A DNA stretch of 64,000 bases, taken from Grimontia indica (GTDB lineage: Bacteria; Pseudomonadota; Gammaproteobacteria; Enterobacterales; Vibrionaceae). The position numbers and the translations under genes were made by a program. Position 1 is the stretch's first letter. Each line of letters starts with the position of its first letter. The notes under the pieces are model-generated. The model saw only the letters and a list, made by a program, of their open reading frames with translations. It was not told the origin of the DNA and did no database searches. The stretch covers positions 1-64,000 of the forward strand of contig NZ_ANFM02000039.1 of NCBI RefSeq assembly GCF_000333895.2, written 5' to 3'. This document shows, in pieces, positions 1 to 9,299 of the stretch.

Positions 1-32
1 TGCTCTTTGTTGTTCCTTTTTGATGGAGGTGA

Positions 33-119
33 CTACACCTGCAAAGGAACGCCGCGATCACAACGCCAGTCAAACTCGCTGAATCCTGCATCTTCAAGTT
101 GTTTGGGTATAGACATCAT
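33..119 (-). CDS. possible 28-residue small protein
   Basis: A short open frame downstream of the membrane-anchored protein gene starts with two adjacent ATG codons and ends at a TAG. The product is mildly acidic (it contains EDAGFSEFDW and ends RGVPLQV). I do not recognise it. There is no clear ribosome binding site and it is too short to judge by codon use. Its position 37 bp after the preceding same-strand gene would allow co-transcription. It may be chance. Confidence 0.2.
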   Translation of the reverse strand: MMSIPKQLEDAGFSEFDWRCDRGVPLQV

Positions 120-156
120 TGATGGGCAGAAAGTTGCGTAAGCAAGATGTGCTTGG

Positions 157-816
157 TTAGTTTGTCACCAATTCCAGCGCTTGTTGGGTATAAGGATGGG
201 TAGGTGCAAGGCGCTGCATTTCATTTGCCCATTGGGTCGCTGTGCTTGTTTCTTCCATATCAATAGCGGCTTTTACCGCTTCAATGTGTATCCAAGCACG
301 TGGCCCGAAAGGGTAGTAACCGAGTTCTTCAGACGCCATCATGGTTTTCAGCATTTCAAAACCACGATCTCGTTGTTCGAAAGATTCAGGCAGACTAATG
401 AAGGTGATGGCAGCAAGCGACTGTATGTAAAGCCCTTCATTGAGCCCGTAATAGGGTTTATCAAACGACTCATCTGATAATTGGTTTAGAGATTTATTGA
501 GTGAGTCGACACCAATTTCTGAATACTTCTGGCGGTTCCAAGGTAGCCACGCATCACGTCCTTTCATCGACATAGTACTGCCGTAATAGGCGGTCAACAG
601 GGCATCTTCGGGATACTGAATAAGCAGGTTTTCGACGGCGCTCAGTACGTGATCCCCTGCGCTACGGTCTCCCGTGCTGGCATCTACAAAGGCGTCTTGA
701 AGCGTCTTTTGCATCGGGCCGGCGTTAACTTGCTTAAACCACAACACGGAAACGACAACGAATCCGACAATAGCTAACAGCGCTATGCGACTCAGCCAAT
801 TGTCCTTGATGTACAT
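157..816 (-). CDS. membrane-anchored periplasmic helical-repeat-like protein
   Basis: A 219-residue protein of unknown function. One hydrophobic segment near the N terminus (about residues 10-30) should act as an uncleaved anchor or signal, leaving about 185 residues outside the cytoplasm. The rest looks alpha-helical, with alternating helices and an ending (WANEMQRLAPTHPYTQQAL) reminiscent of TPR-like repeats; no catalytic motif is visible. It lies downstream of a LytTR regulator and its sensor kinase on the same strand, about 200 bp after the regulator stop and beyond a strong hairpin, so it may be a target or partner of that system or an independent gene. The ATG start gives a complete anchor sequence. 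Function is not assigned. Confidence 0.7.
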   Translation of the reverse strand: MYIKDNWLSRIALLAIVGFVVVSVLWFKQVNAGPMQKTLQDAFVDASTGDRSAGDHVLSAVENLLIQYPEDALLTAYYGSTMSMKGRDAWLPWNRQKYSEIGVDSLNKSLNQLSDESFDKPYYGLNEGLYIQSLAAITFISLPESFEQRDRGFEMLKTMMASEELGYYPFGPRAWIHIEAVKAAIDMEETSTATQWANEMQRLAPTHPYTQQALELVTN

Positions 817-960
817 TGTCCTTCTCCTTGAGTGTTTCCTTGTCTTTTCACGATGCCAAGCTACATCAGGTTAGAGAAAAGAAAAGTGCGATGAGACCAA
901 ATGCATTTTTCGCCGATAAACCGCATTTGGATGATTTGAACCGAAAACGAGGTGATAGAC

Positions 961-1011
961 ACCCAAACACTCTGAAGATGCTGAATGCGAGCGTCTTCAG
1001 AGTGTTTGGGT
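961..1011 (-). terminator. 18-bp perfect inverted repeat after the LytTR regulator
   Basis: Two perfectly complementary 18-base arms (961-978 and 994-1011) flank a 15-base loop, beginning 5 bases after the stop codon of the regulator gene. The stem is strong, but no run of T follows it on the minus strand, so it may be a transcript-stabilising or attenuating hairpin rather than a classic intrinsic terminator. Confidence 0.55.
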
Positions 1012-1016
1012 ATCGG

Positions 1017-1766
1017 TTACATTTGCTTGAACAAAGCGTGCGCATTTCGGCTCACGGGAAGTTGGCTCTGATTGGAAGCCACTTCAACCACCATCTTGCC
1101 GGTCATGTCCTTAAATACACGATTTATCGCGGACACTTTCACGATGACAGAGCGGTGAATTTGCCAGAAGGTTTCTTCACACAGCATCTGAGAAAGGTTG
1201 CGGAGCGGGGTGCGGATGATGTATTCAGCGTCGTTGGTCACGACGGTGACGTATTTGTCTTCTGCCCGAAAGTACTCGACATCATCAACATGAATAAGGT
1301 GGATATCTTCACCTTTTGCCGCTTTTAACCAAGTGAGTGGTTGTTCTGCTTTCTCCTTTGTTTGAGAAAGTATTTGGGTCAGCTCGTCAGCATTTAGAGT
1401 GGGTTTGGTGCGCGTTTTTAAGCGAGAGCATGTTTTGGTTAGGCGTTTCTCATCGATGGGCTTGATAAGGTAATCAATGGCACCTTGCTCAAAGGCCTCG
1501 ATGGCATAGTGATCATATGCCGTGACGAAAACGATGCGAGGTGGCTTTTTCATATCGCTAATAAGGTTCGCCACTTCCAGTCCATCCAGCCCCGGCATCC
1601 TGATATCAAGAAATACCACGTCGGGTTGAAGTTTCTTGATGAGATCTAGTGCCTCAATACCGTCTTTCGCGCTAGCTACAACGTCAATCTCAGAAGATAC
1701 CGCCCCGAGAAGCCGACTTAAGTGATGACGGAGAATCGGCTCGTCGTCCGCAATTATTGCTCGCAT
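1017..1766 (-). CDS. LytTR-family response regulator
   Basis: A 249-residue transcription regulator of the LytR/AlgR (BtsR/YpdB-like) class. The N-terminal receiver domain (about 1-120) has the acidic pair D7-D8, phospho-acceptor D54 in the motif FLDIRMPGLDG, the switch Thr in VTAYD and K102 followed by Pro. The C-terminal LytTR DNA-binding domain (about 140-249) contains the typical YFRAEDKYV and FWQIHRSVIV stretches. The start overlaps the end of the upstream kinase gene by 13 bp, so the two are translationally coupled and form a cognate pair. DNA targets cannot be read from the sequence. The class assignment is firm; the signal and regulon are unknown. Confidence 0.93.
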   Translation of the reverse strand: MRAIIADDEPILRHHLSRLLGAVSSEIDVVASAKDGIEALDLIKKLQPDVVFLDIRMPGLDGLEVANLISDMKKPPRIVFVTAYDHYAIEAFEQGAIDYLIKPIDEKRLTKTCSRLKTRTKPTLNADELTQILSQTKEKAEQPLTWLKAAKGEDIHLIHVDDVEYFRAEDKYVTVVTNDAEYIIRTPLRNLSQMLCEETFWQIHRSVIVKVSAINRVFKDMTGKMVVEVASNQSQLPVSRNAHALFKQM

Positions 1767-2773
1767 TGAAATGAAATCCTTGTCGTGAATCCCCCTCCAT
1801 GATGGGGAATGAGTTTCAGTCTGCCTTTTTCACCATAGAGGGTTGAAAGGCGTTCCTTCACGTTCTTCATGCTTACACCATTGCCTTTAGATCCATCATT
1901 AAAGCCAATGCCGTTATCGGAAATTTCCACGGTAAGCATGTCGTCTTCTTTCAAGAAATTGATTTGGATGTATCCCCCTTTCACTGAAGGCTCTATGCCA
2001 TGCACCACGGCGTTCTCGACAGCCGGTTGAATCAGGAATGGAGGGATGCGGAGTTGTTTGGAGATCGAGGGGTCGACTTTAATTTCAAACCCCATGCGAT
2101 CACATAAGCGGATCTGTTGAATAGAGAGGTAGCTATCCAACAACTTAAGTTCGTCATTCAGGGAGACAGTGTCTTTGCGCTGCTGTTTCAAACTTGCCCT
2201 GAGTAAGTCCGTGATTTTCTCGAGCAGTAATTTTGCTTTGGGCGCATCAATGTCAATTAACACCTGGATGTTAGCCAGCGTATTAAAAAGAAAATGCGGT
2301 TCCATCTGCCCCTGGAGGCTTTTCAGTTGGCTGTTTATCAGGGCTTTTTCTTGCTCGGCTTGCCGGAGTTGCGAATCTTTGAGGTCATTTTCTGCTTCTC
2401 TTGCTCTGTCACGCATGATGAAAAAGCAGGCTGTAAAGATCGCGACAGAAACCGTGAATATTAGCGTGGGAAGAAGTACTTCTGTCCGCCAGAAACCACG
2501 GTACTGATAAATCCACAACTGCATATTCATGGTGCCAATGATCGAGCCTACGCTAACGGCAATAGCCGTTCGCTTAGGGTTAGACCATTTGGGGAAGTTT
2601 CTCGCCAGAAATACGTGCAGAAAATTGAGAGTGACACCGTAGCCGAGCGAAATGGCTAGGTGGTAGTAAAAAGCCCCGCCGAAAAGAAATCCTGTAATGT
2701 ATGCAATTACAGAACAAATTCCGATGACGACGAGAACGCGCGTGCGCTCTAGGTATGCGATTGTAGGGTTCAT
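1754..2773 (-). CDS. LytS/YehU-type membrane sensor histidine kinase
   Basis: A 339-residue kinase of the His_kinase (PF06580) class that pairs with LytTR regulators. About four transmembrane segments fill residues 12-120, with almost no periplasmic domain, so the signal is probably sensed within or at the membrane. A short coiled coil (about 121-150) leads to the phospho-acceptor motif QMEPHFLFNTL with His160. The ATP-binding domain has the N box PAVENAVVHGI and the G box DNGIGF. The gene overlaps the regulator start by 13 bp. No GAF or 5TM-LYT signature is obvious, so the ligand cannot be named. Confidence 0.92.
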   Translation of the reverse strand: MNPTIAYLERTRVLVVIGICSVIAYITGFLFGGAFYYHLAISLGYGVTLNFLHVFLARNFPKWSNPKRTAIAVSVGSIIGTMNMQLWIYQYRGFWRTEVLLPTLIFTVSVAIFTACFFIMRDRAREAENDLKDSQLRQAEQEKALINSQLKSLQGQMEPHFLFNTLANIQVLIDIDAPKAKLLLEKITDLLRASLKQQRKDTVSLNDELKLLDSYLSIQQIRLCDRMGFEIKVDPSISKQLRIPPFLIQPAVENAVVHGIEPSVKGGYIQINFLKEDDMLTVEISDNGIGFNDGSKGNGVSMKNVKERLSTLYGEKGRLKLIPHHGGGFTTRISFQCEQ

Positions 2774-3124
2774 TGTGCTCTATCTTTTCTAACAAATGCG
2801 ATGTTAGTTATTATTGTTTTACCGTGAAATACCTATCTGTCCTTATATTGGTGAAGATGCTCGAGAATTTTGATTCTCGAATCATTGTTCTGGGTAGAGA
2901 TGTTCTAGTTGTTGGGCTAAAAAAGAGGCGCAGCATAATTCATGCGCGCCTTTCGATAAGGTATTTCGGATGCACAGTAGCTTTTCCGTAAAATAATTAA
3001 GGAAAAACAACCAACCCGCTCACACTAACCCATTTTGTGAAGACTGTTAGGCCAATGCGATGAAAGCACCGATATGAAGATGATCGGTGTTATTTGGGAG
3101 TGAAGGGAAGGTGAACGGTGAGGG
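2774..3124. other. intergenic region with two weak hairpins
   Basis: This 351-bp gap separates two same-strand genes. An interrupted inverted repeat at 2922-2953 and a 7-bp inverted repeat at 3067-3089 could form hairpins; the latter lies just past the upstream sensor gene and may be its weak terminator. The kinase promoter must lie here, but I cannot pick a confident -35/-10 pair. A 72-codon frame on the opposite strand has no coding character. Confidence 0.35.
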
Positions 3125-4963
3125 CTAGCTGGCGCTCGAAGAACCTGATTCCGGATGAATGGCAATAATGTCCGAGCGGGTGCCGTTTCCACCTTGCCTC
3201 TCCGCATCTATTCTCATCATTTCGCTGGTATTGAACATGTGCTGTGGGTTTATACGCTCACCGCTGGCTTCGAGAGATGACAAGCCGATGCTAAGGGTGA
3301 CAGCACCTGTTTTGGACAGGACGAAAGGCAGATTTTTAACCTTCAGTTGATCATGTAGCTTTTGACAGACTATGTGCGAGTTTTCTCGAGTCGTATGAGG
3401 AAGAATGATGGCGAATTTTTCGTCCACCAAATGGGCAAGCACGTCGGATGAACGCTGGCAGGTTTCGGAGATCACTTTGCTGATGTCTGTCAGTACATTA
3501 TTCGCGGCTTCTTCTCCTTGGGCTGATTTGTATTCCTCAAATTTATCGACGGAAATCATCAGCAAGCTGAGAGGGGTTTTGTAGCGACTGGCTCTGCGAA
3601 GCTCTTTGTCGAGCATGTCGTTGAAGTGGCGGAAATTGCTCAATCCTGTCAGTTCATCAATCGGATTCACTTCTTCCAGTTGGTGCGTGACATCGTCCAA
3701 CGCCTCCTGATTCAAATCCAGTGCGTGTGTCAGCTCTACATTCTCATCACTGATCTGGTGAATGGTTTCACTTTGTCTTTTGGTCAGTAACGAGAAGGCA
3801 AGCACCAGTGAGGCTAAACCGAAGATAATCACCAAAGTGGTCAAGGCTTCGGTTTTGTATTCCTGCCAGATCGGCGGTTGATAGTTAATGAAGCGGGTGC
3901 CCTCGGGTAGGTCATCGCGAGATACCTTGTGCTTCTCCATGGATTCAAGGTCAAAAAACAGTGAGGCAGGCGCTGACATGGCGGGAGGCAGGGGCGTTGC
4001 AACATCCCTTGAAAGCACTTCGAGCGCCAGCTGAGCTGCGGCTTTACCCTGGCTGTAGCCTGTGACTATCTGACCACCTATCGCGCCGTGACCGATATGG
4101 GAATGCCAATAGGTATAGACAGGGAACGGAGCGACAGACGAAAGGAGTCTTGCCGTTTCCGCTGGGCTGTATTCGGAGCCATCGGATTTAGGCAGGGTAT
4201 TACTCAAAAGGAAAATCAGTGAGTGTGCTGGGAACTGGCTTAACTCGGCATCCAACGCTTCTATAGACTTATCGACGATAATTTCAGTATCAAGGATATC
4301 GACGTAGGCTGGAAGCACGCTTTCCCTCACGATGTCGACAACACGTTTGTTATGGCCTTCTTTTGTGGTTCCCACAAACACAATAGAACGGGCGTCAGTG
4401 TGCTGGGACAAGGCGAGGTCCACGGCATTTTTATAATCACTGTACTCGGAAATGCCGGTTGTATTGATAGCCGTACTTAACCCGTCGATCGGGTAATCTT
4501 TCAGAGCGGTATAGAGGATGGGTTGTTTAGGGAACAGCTCCTTTTGATGGAGAAGCGCAAAATCTAATGCGGCATTGTCAGAAGTGATGACCAAGTCGGT
4601 GGCATCGGCAACTTGTTTGATTGCCAGCAGCTCGGCGACTTTTTCACTGACGGTTTCCCCTTGATATCTCAGTGTGTCGAGATAGACCACGGAAAGATCG
4701 ATCTCTGTCCCCGTTGCATCGAAAGTGTCGCGAATGCCACTTTCGATTTCGTCACTCCAACCATAACCGCGGTGAAAGGCGTTGATATACAGCACCTGCT
4801 TAGCACCAGCGTCTGCGGAGGCATTGGAAGAAGCAACGGCAACCAACAAAGTGGAGAGAAAAGCCCCCAAAACCACACCAAGCACGGGCAGGGTATTCAA
4901 GCGGAAGAATGTCGAGATGATCTTTGTATCCATAGCGCTCTCAAAAGTGTTCAAGACTGTCAA
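3125..4963 (-). CDS. membrane sensor: ABC-substrate-like periplasmic domain plus degenerate GGDEF
   Basis: A 612-residue two-membrane-segment signalling protein. An N-terminal hydrophobic segment (about 19-48) is followed by a periplasmic domain (about 55-365) that starts QVLYINAFHRGYGWSDE and resembles the ABC_sub_bind (PF04392) family. A second membrane helix (about 378-400), a coiled coil (about 405-435) and a GGDEF-type domain (about 440-600, opening DELTGLSNFRHFNDML) follow. The catalytic loop that should read GG[DE]EF reads LVDEKF, so diguanylate cyclase activity is unlikely; the domain may bind GTP or c-di-GMP or relay a signal. A second in-frame ATG at residue 11 could be the true start. 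The gene stands alone. Confidence 0.88.
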   Translation of the reverse strand: MTVLNTFESAMDTKIISTFFRLNTLPVLGVVLGAFLSTLLVAVASSNASADAGAKQVLYINAFHRGYGWSDEIESGIRDTFDATGTEIDLSVVYLDTLRYQGETVSEKVAELLAIKQVADATDLVITSDNAALDFALLHQKELFPKQPILYTALKDYPIDGLSTAINTTGISEYSDYKNAVDLALSQHTDARSIVFVGTTKEGHNKRVVDIVRESVLPAYVDILDTEIIVDKSIEALDAELSQFPAHSLIFLLSNTLPKSDGSEYSPAETARLLSSVAPFPVYTYWHSHIGHGAIGGQIVTGYSQGKAAAQLALEVLSRDVATPLPPAMSAPASLFFDLESMEKHKVSRDDLPEGTRFINYQPPIWQEYKTEALTTLVIIFGLASLVLAFSLLTKRQSETIHQISDENVELTHALDLNQEALDDVTHQLEEVNPIDELTGLSNFRHFNDMLDKELRRASRYKTPLSLLMISVDKFEEYKSAQGEEAANNVLTDISKVISETCQRSSDVLAHLVDEKFAIILPHTTRENSHIVCQKLHDQLKVKNLPFVLSKTGAVTLSIGLSSLEASGERINPQHMFNTSEMMRIDAERQGGNGTRSDIIAIHPESGSSSAS

Positions 4964-5190
4964 TGGTTGTATTTAATTTGAGACAGAGTAATCCACTAAG
5001 TGTAGTTACTAATTCTCTGAATTTGGGGCCTTGCAGGCCGAATGTGGGAGCTTGGGACTTGGCGCAAACTTTTGTTGTTAAACCGGGCTGTGAATGACAG
5101 AAATGTGACTTGTTTCGCTGTTTGCTTGAAGTACTGGAGCGAACTCTGTACCCTTGCGGCGTTTTCCATTCTCAGTTCAGGATTATTGCC

Positions 5191-6783
5191 TTGCTTAGTA
5201 CAGCTAATATCACCCAGCAATTCGGCGCCAAGCCACTTTTCGAAAACATTTCCGTAAAGTTCGGTGAAGGTAACCGTTACGGCCTTATCGGGGCGAACGG
5301 CTGTGGTAAATCAACGTTCATGAAGATCCTGAGCCGTGAATTGGAACCAACCAGCGGTAATGTAAGCGTTGATCCTAATGAGCGTGTTGCCAAGCTGAAC
5401 CAGGATCAGTTTGCCTACGAGAACTTCACAGTTATCGACACGGTTATCATGGGCCATAAAGAGCTGTGGGCTGTGAAACAAGAACGTGACCGTATCTATT
5501 CTCTGCCAGAAATGAGCGAAGAAGACGGCATGCGTGTGGCTGATCTGGAAGTGGAATTCGCTGAGATGGACGGCTACATGGCAGAGTCCAAAGCGGGTGA
5601 ATTGCTGCTGGCGGTAGGTATTCCTGTTGAGCAACATTACGGCCTAATGAGTGCGGTAGCACCGGGCTGGAAACTGCGTGTGCTTCTGGCGCAGGTACTG
5701 TTTGCAGACCCAGACATCATGCTGCTTGACGAACCAACGAACAACCTGGACATCGACACCATTCGTTGGCTGGAAGACACGCTGAACGAGCGTAACTGCA
5801 CCATGATCATCATCTCGCACGACCGTCACTTCCTGAACTCAGTGTGTACTCACATGGCTGACCTGGACTACGGTGAATTGCGCGTTTATCCAGGTAACTA
5901 CGACGAATATATGACAGCAGCGACACAAGCGCGTGAGCGTCTGCTGGCAGACAATGCGAAGAAGAAAGCACAGATTGCTGAGCTGCAAACCTTCGTTGCG
6001 CGTTTCTCTGCAAACGCCTCTAAAGCAAAACAAGCGACTTCACGTGCGAAGCAAATCGACAAGATCCAACTGAGTGAAGTGAAGGCATCAAGCCGTCAGA
6101 ACCCATTCATTCGTTTCGAGCAGTCAAAAGAGCTGTTCCGTAACGCACTGGAAGTCGAAAACCTGAGCCAAGGTTTTGAAGCTGATTTGTTCGCGAACTT
6201 CGGCGGCATTTTTGAAGTGGGCGAGCGCGTTGCGATCATTGGTGAGAACGGCGTGGGTAAAACCACTCTTCTGAATACGCTGGCAGGTGTGCTAGAGCCA
6301 CGTACCGGTGAATACAAGTGGTCTGAGAATTCAAACATCGGTTACTACGCGCAGGATCATGCTCATGACTTTGAGCAAGACATGAACCTGATGGAGTGGA
6401 TGAGCCAGTGGCAGCAAGAAGGTGATGACGAGCAAACCGTTCGTGGCTTCCTTGGCCGTATGCTGTTCTCTCAAGATGACATCAAGAAGTCTGTCAAAGT
6501 GCTGTCTGGTGGTGAGCAAGGCCGTATGCTGCTTGGCAAGATCATGATGCACAAGCCAAACATGCTGCTGATGGATGAACCGACCAACCACATGGACATG
6601 GAATCTATCGAATCGCTGAACACAGCTTTGGAACAATTCAAAGGTACATTGTTCTTCGTATCGCATGACCGTGTATTCGTTGACTCACTGGCAACCCGCA
6701 TTATCGAAATCCGTGATGGCAAGATCACTGACTTCAAAGGCACTTACGCTGAGTTCCTGAAATCACGTGGTATTGAAGGTTAA
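5191..6783 (+). CDS. ybiT: YbiT-type ABC-F ATPase, TTG start
   Basis: A soluble ribosome-associated ABC-F protein of 530 residues, the same length as E. coli YbiT. ABC-F factors act on the ribosome rather than in transport, and no membrane segments are seen. Two nucleotide-binding domains carry Walker A motifs GANGCGKST (34-42) and GENGVGKTT, Walker B motifs [10 protein letters not shown] and [10 protein letters not shown], and signatures APGWKLR and LSGGEQGR, joined by a charged linker rich in Lys/Ala. The reading frame is open upstream to an ATG at 5110, but the family N terminus ([12 protein letters not shown]) begins at the TTG at 5191, which has AGGA 8 bases upstream. I therefore choose TTG. 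A strong bidirectional terminator follows. Confidence 0.93.
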   Translation: MLSTANITQQFGAKPLFENISVKFGEGNRYGLIGANGCGKSTFMKILSRELEPTSGNVSVDPNERVAKLNQDQFAYENFTVIDTVIMGHKELWAVKQERDRIYSLPEMSEEDGMRVADLEVEFAEMDGYMAESKAGELLLAVGIPVEQHYGLMSAVAPGWKLRVLLAQVLFADPDIMLLDEPTNNLDIDTIRWLEDTLNERNCTMIIISHDRHFLNSVCTHMADLDYGELRVYPGNYDEYMTAATQARERLLADNAKKKAQIAELQTFVARFSANASKAKQATSRAKQIDKIQLSEVKASSRQNPFIRFEQSKELFRNALEVENLSQGFEADLFANFGGIFEVGERVAIIGENGVGKTTLLNTLAGVLEPRTGEYKWSENSNIGYYAQDHAHDFEQDMNLMEWMSQWQQEGDDEQTVRGFLGRMLFSQDDIKKSVKVLSGGEQGRMLLGKIMMHKPNMLLMDEPTNHMDMESIESLNTALEQFKGTLFFVSHDRVFVDSLATRIIEIRDGKITDFKGTYAEFLKSRGIEG

Positions 6784-6801
6784 TTTCGCCTTCAACCACG
6801 C

Positions 6802-6837
6802 AAACAAAAACACCCGCCTCGGCGGGTGTTTTTGTTT
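6802..6837. terminator. bidirectional intrinsic terminator
   Basis: Perfect 17-bp arms (6802-6818 and 6821-6837) with a 2-base spacer and A/T runs on both flanks. It lies between the convergent ABC-F and oligopeptidase genes and can end transcripts from both. Confidence 0.92.
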
Positions 6838-6851
6838 CTGTTGATAGTTCG

Positions 6852-8648
6852 TTAAAGCTTTTTAACCAGCGCTTCAAACGCTTCGATACGTTTCTCAGCA
6901 ATCTGGATGCTTTGCTGCCAGAACTCTGGCTTCGTTAAATCTACACCCAGGTGGGCTTTTGCCACGTCTTCTGCGCTCATTCTGCCCGTGTCTCTTAGCA
7001 AGGCTTTGTAATCACCGTAGAAAGCAGCACCTTTCTCTGAGCGTCTTGCGTACACACCGGTACTGAACAGATAACCGAACAGATACGGATAGTTGTAGAA
7101 ACTGATTTCTGCGATGCTGAAATGCAGCTTAGTCGCCCAGAACAGATCGTTAGGCTGAGACATAGCGTCGCCGTACCATTCAGTCCAGGTATCAGCCATC
7201 AGCGAGCGAAGCTGTGCTGGTGAGCATTCGCCTTGTTGTCGTTGCTCATAGAAGGCTTTTTCAAACCCATAGCGCACCGGAATATTGAGCATGAGCGCAA
7301 CGGCGGTTTGGGCTTCTTCCCACAGCATCAACAGCTTGTCGTGGTCGCTTTCTGCCTGTTCGAGCAATGCATCACGCACCACGTTTTCTGCAAAAATGGA
7401 GGCGGTTTCTGCCAGTGTCATTGGGTATTCGGTTTCGACAAATGGCATGTCGCGCATCACCCAGTTGTGGAATGCGTGCCCCAGTTCATGCGCAAGCGTC
7501 AATACATCAGACATGCTGCCGCCAAAACTCATAAACACCAGTGGGGTGCGGGTTTTGGCAATCTTAGTGCAGTAGGCACCCATGCTCTTGTTAGATTGAG
7601 GTGCTGCATCAATCAGGTTTTGTTTAACCATCATGTCAACAAATTCCGCCATTTCAGGGTCGACACTGTCGAATGCTTTGCGGATGATCGCAATCGCGTC
7701 ATCGAAAGAGTAGTTAGCTGGCTTGGATGCACCGAATGATGGCATTGCTGCCATTTCATCCCAAGGTTTGAGCTGCTCTGTACCGAACACTTTTGCCATC
7801 GCTTTTGCTGCGCGACGGGAAAGGTCCTGGCTGGCTTTGGTGACATCCAGCATGGCGTCTAGTGTAGGTTGCTCTATACGGGCTTCTTCAAGCGCAGGGG
7901 CGAGGAAATGCAGTGGCTTGGTGTGGCTGCGTTTCTCGTACTCAGTGAGTCGATTGCCTGCGAGGGCATTCAGGATAGCCGCAAAGGTCACTTCCTGTTT
8001 TCCCATCGCTTCGCGAATGGCATGCCAGGCTGGCTCGCGTCGATATGTATCTCCGCCGTAAAGCAGGCTTGCTGCCTGTGACAACCCCATCTCTTCTTCG
8101 CTGCCATCTGGGAATTTCAGGCTGACTTTCAGTGTGCCTGTGATGTCGTCGTAGAGGCGACCCCAAGCGTTTTTCCCGTCGACCTGCATGGCTGAAAGCA
8201 ATTGCTCTTCGGGAACGGAAAGACGGAAAGCTTGCTGCGCGCGCAGTCGGGAAAGACGAAACGCATGGCGCTGATAGCTACCTGTGGCATCGGAGCCCGC
8301 CAATACATCCTCAAAGAACGCATCGTCGCAGGAGGATAGCTTGTCTTCAAATGGGCTGAACGCTTGATTGAGGCTGGAATCCATCACATCGGTTTTCACC
8401 ACGACAGCCTTGGCTTCTGCATTAGTGGCATCCACGGTTGAGAGACATCCCGAATAGCTTGAGACAGATTGAAGCAGGGTAGAGGCTTCATCCAACAAAG
8501 TCAGCGCACGCTGACAGTTTTCAATGGTATCCGGTGAGAGGTTCTTCAGTGCTGCAATGTTATCGCTGCAGCGCGCGAGATCGTTTTGTATCGCAGTGTC
8601 TTGAAGGCTTTGGTAGACGAACGAAAAGTCCCAACTTGGTGCTGACAT
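6852..8648 (-). CDS. M3B-family oligoendopeptidase F
   Basis: A 598-residue cytosolic zinc metallopeptidase of the PepF group (MEROPS M3B), which cleaves short peptides. The zinc motif HELGH appears in LTLAHELGHAFHNW, with the third ligand expected in the downstream helix TLAETASIFAENV. There is no signal peptide or membrane segment, and the length matches the family (about 600). The N-terminal ~180 residues form the usual helical lid. A short promoter gap separates it from a DUF2986 gene transcribed in the same direction. Substrate range is inferred only from the family. Confidence 0.93.
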   Translation of the reverse strand: MSAPSWDFSFVYQSLQDTAIQNDLARCSDNIAALKNLSPDTIENCQRALTLLDEASTLLQSVSSYSGCLSTVDATNAEAKAVVVKTDVMDSSLNQAFSPFEDKLSSCDDAFFEDVLAGSDATGSYQRHAFRLSRLRAQQAFRLSVPEEQLLSAMQVDGKNAWGRLYDDITGTLKVSLKFPDGSEEEMGLSQAASLLYGGDTYRREPAWHAIREAMGKQEVTFAAILNALAGNRLTEYEKRSHTKPLHFLAPALEEARIEQPTLDAMLDVTKASQDLSRRAAKAMAKVFGTEQLKPWDEMAAMPSFGASKPANYSFDDAIAIIRKAFDSVDPEMAEFVDMMVKQNLIDAAPQSNKSMGAYCTKIAKTRTPLVFMSFGGSMSDVLTLAHELGHAFHNWVMRDMPFVETEYPMTLAETASIFAENVVRDALLEQAESDHDKLLMLWEEAQTAVALMLNIPVRYGFEKAFYEQRQQGECSPAQLRSLMADTWTEWYGDAMSQPNDLFWATKLHFSIAEISFYNYPYLFGYLFSTGVYARRSEKGAAFYGDYKALLRDTGRMSAEDVAKAHLGVDLTKPEFWQQSIQIAEKRIEAFEALVKKL

Positions 8649-8770
8649 GCCTTTCTCCTTTTCATTTTGGCGCGATCACTCTATCGCAATATTCTATGTC
8701 ATGAACAGGAGAGGGCAGGGATCAGGTTGCATTCCATTGCATGGGGGAAGAAAAACGCGCGTGGTATCAC

Positions 8771-8950
8771 TTACTCAGAGGTTTGTGCTTGCTCTTGATT
8801 CTCGGTTGACTCGGCTTGCACTTCCTCTGCCGCCAGCTTTTCACGCTCTGCTTTGGAAATGTAGCGCGGCTTATTACTTTTGTTCAGCTTGGCTTTTTGT
8901 TTCTTATCTTTCTTTTTCAGCGTTTGGATGATTTTCTTTTTACGGTTCAT
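8771..8950 (-). CDS. DUF2986-family small basic protein
   Basis: A 59-residue protein starting MNRKKKIIQTLKKKDKK, followed by a short acidic, Gln-rich tail. The very basic Lys-rich first half with KPRYISKAEREKL is the signature I associate with DUF2986 (PF11661), a small family found mostly in Vibrionaceae with no known function. It is highly charged with no membrane segment, so it is probably cytosolic and might bind nucleic acid (inference). It lies on the same strand upstream of the oligopeptidase, separated by about 120 bp. Confidence 0.85.
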   Translation of the reverse strand: MNRKKKIIQTLKKKDKKQKAKLNKSNKPRYISKAEREKLAAEEVQAESTENQEQAQTSE

Positions 8951-9299
8951 GACGGCATCTCAGAGATCGAAGGTGGAGGATTGTATAAGAAAGCATGAGG
9001 GCTTGCACTTGACTTGAAGGCTGTGAGGGAAATTTCCTGGTTAAAATATAAGCAAACGAACAGGTCGGGATTTCCTTTTGTTAATATTTGTCGTGTGAAT
9101 AAGTGAAATTCACTCCGTTAATGAAAACAGACGGATACGTTCAGTCATTAACGATGAATTAACCGCGCTGACATTGCCCTTACAAACGTCTGTAAATCAG
9201 TTGTTGCCAGACAAGTGGAGGTGTTCATTTTCGCCTCTTTTCTTCGTAAAAATACACTGTATACTTCGCCGACTTTTTAAACTCGCAGTGTGTAAAACG
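8951..9299. other. intergenic region, divergent promoters expected
   Basis: A 349-bp gap between the leftward DUF2986 gene and the rightward DUF3332 gene. It must hold both promoters. A TATACT-like -10 near 9259 is possible for the lipoprotein gene, but no convincing -35 accompanies it. I see no RNA gene or operator. Confidence 0.35.

Noticed and set aside
2773-2991. 72-codon frame on the plus strand
   Set aside because: No ribosome site or recognisable product; it lies in a promoter/terminator gap.
5110-5190. ATG start for the ABC-F protein 27 codons upstream
   Set aside because: The extra residues do not match the family N terminus; the TTG at 5191 has a ribosome site and gives exactly the E. 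coli YbiT length.
9174-9299. Upstream extension of the DUF3332 protein
   Set aside because: It would bury the lipoprotein signal peptide 42 residues inside the protein.
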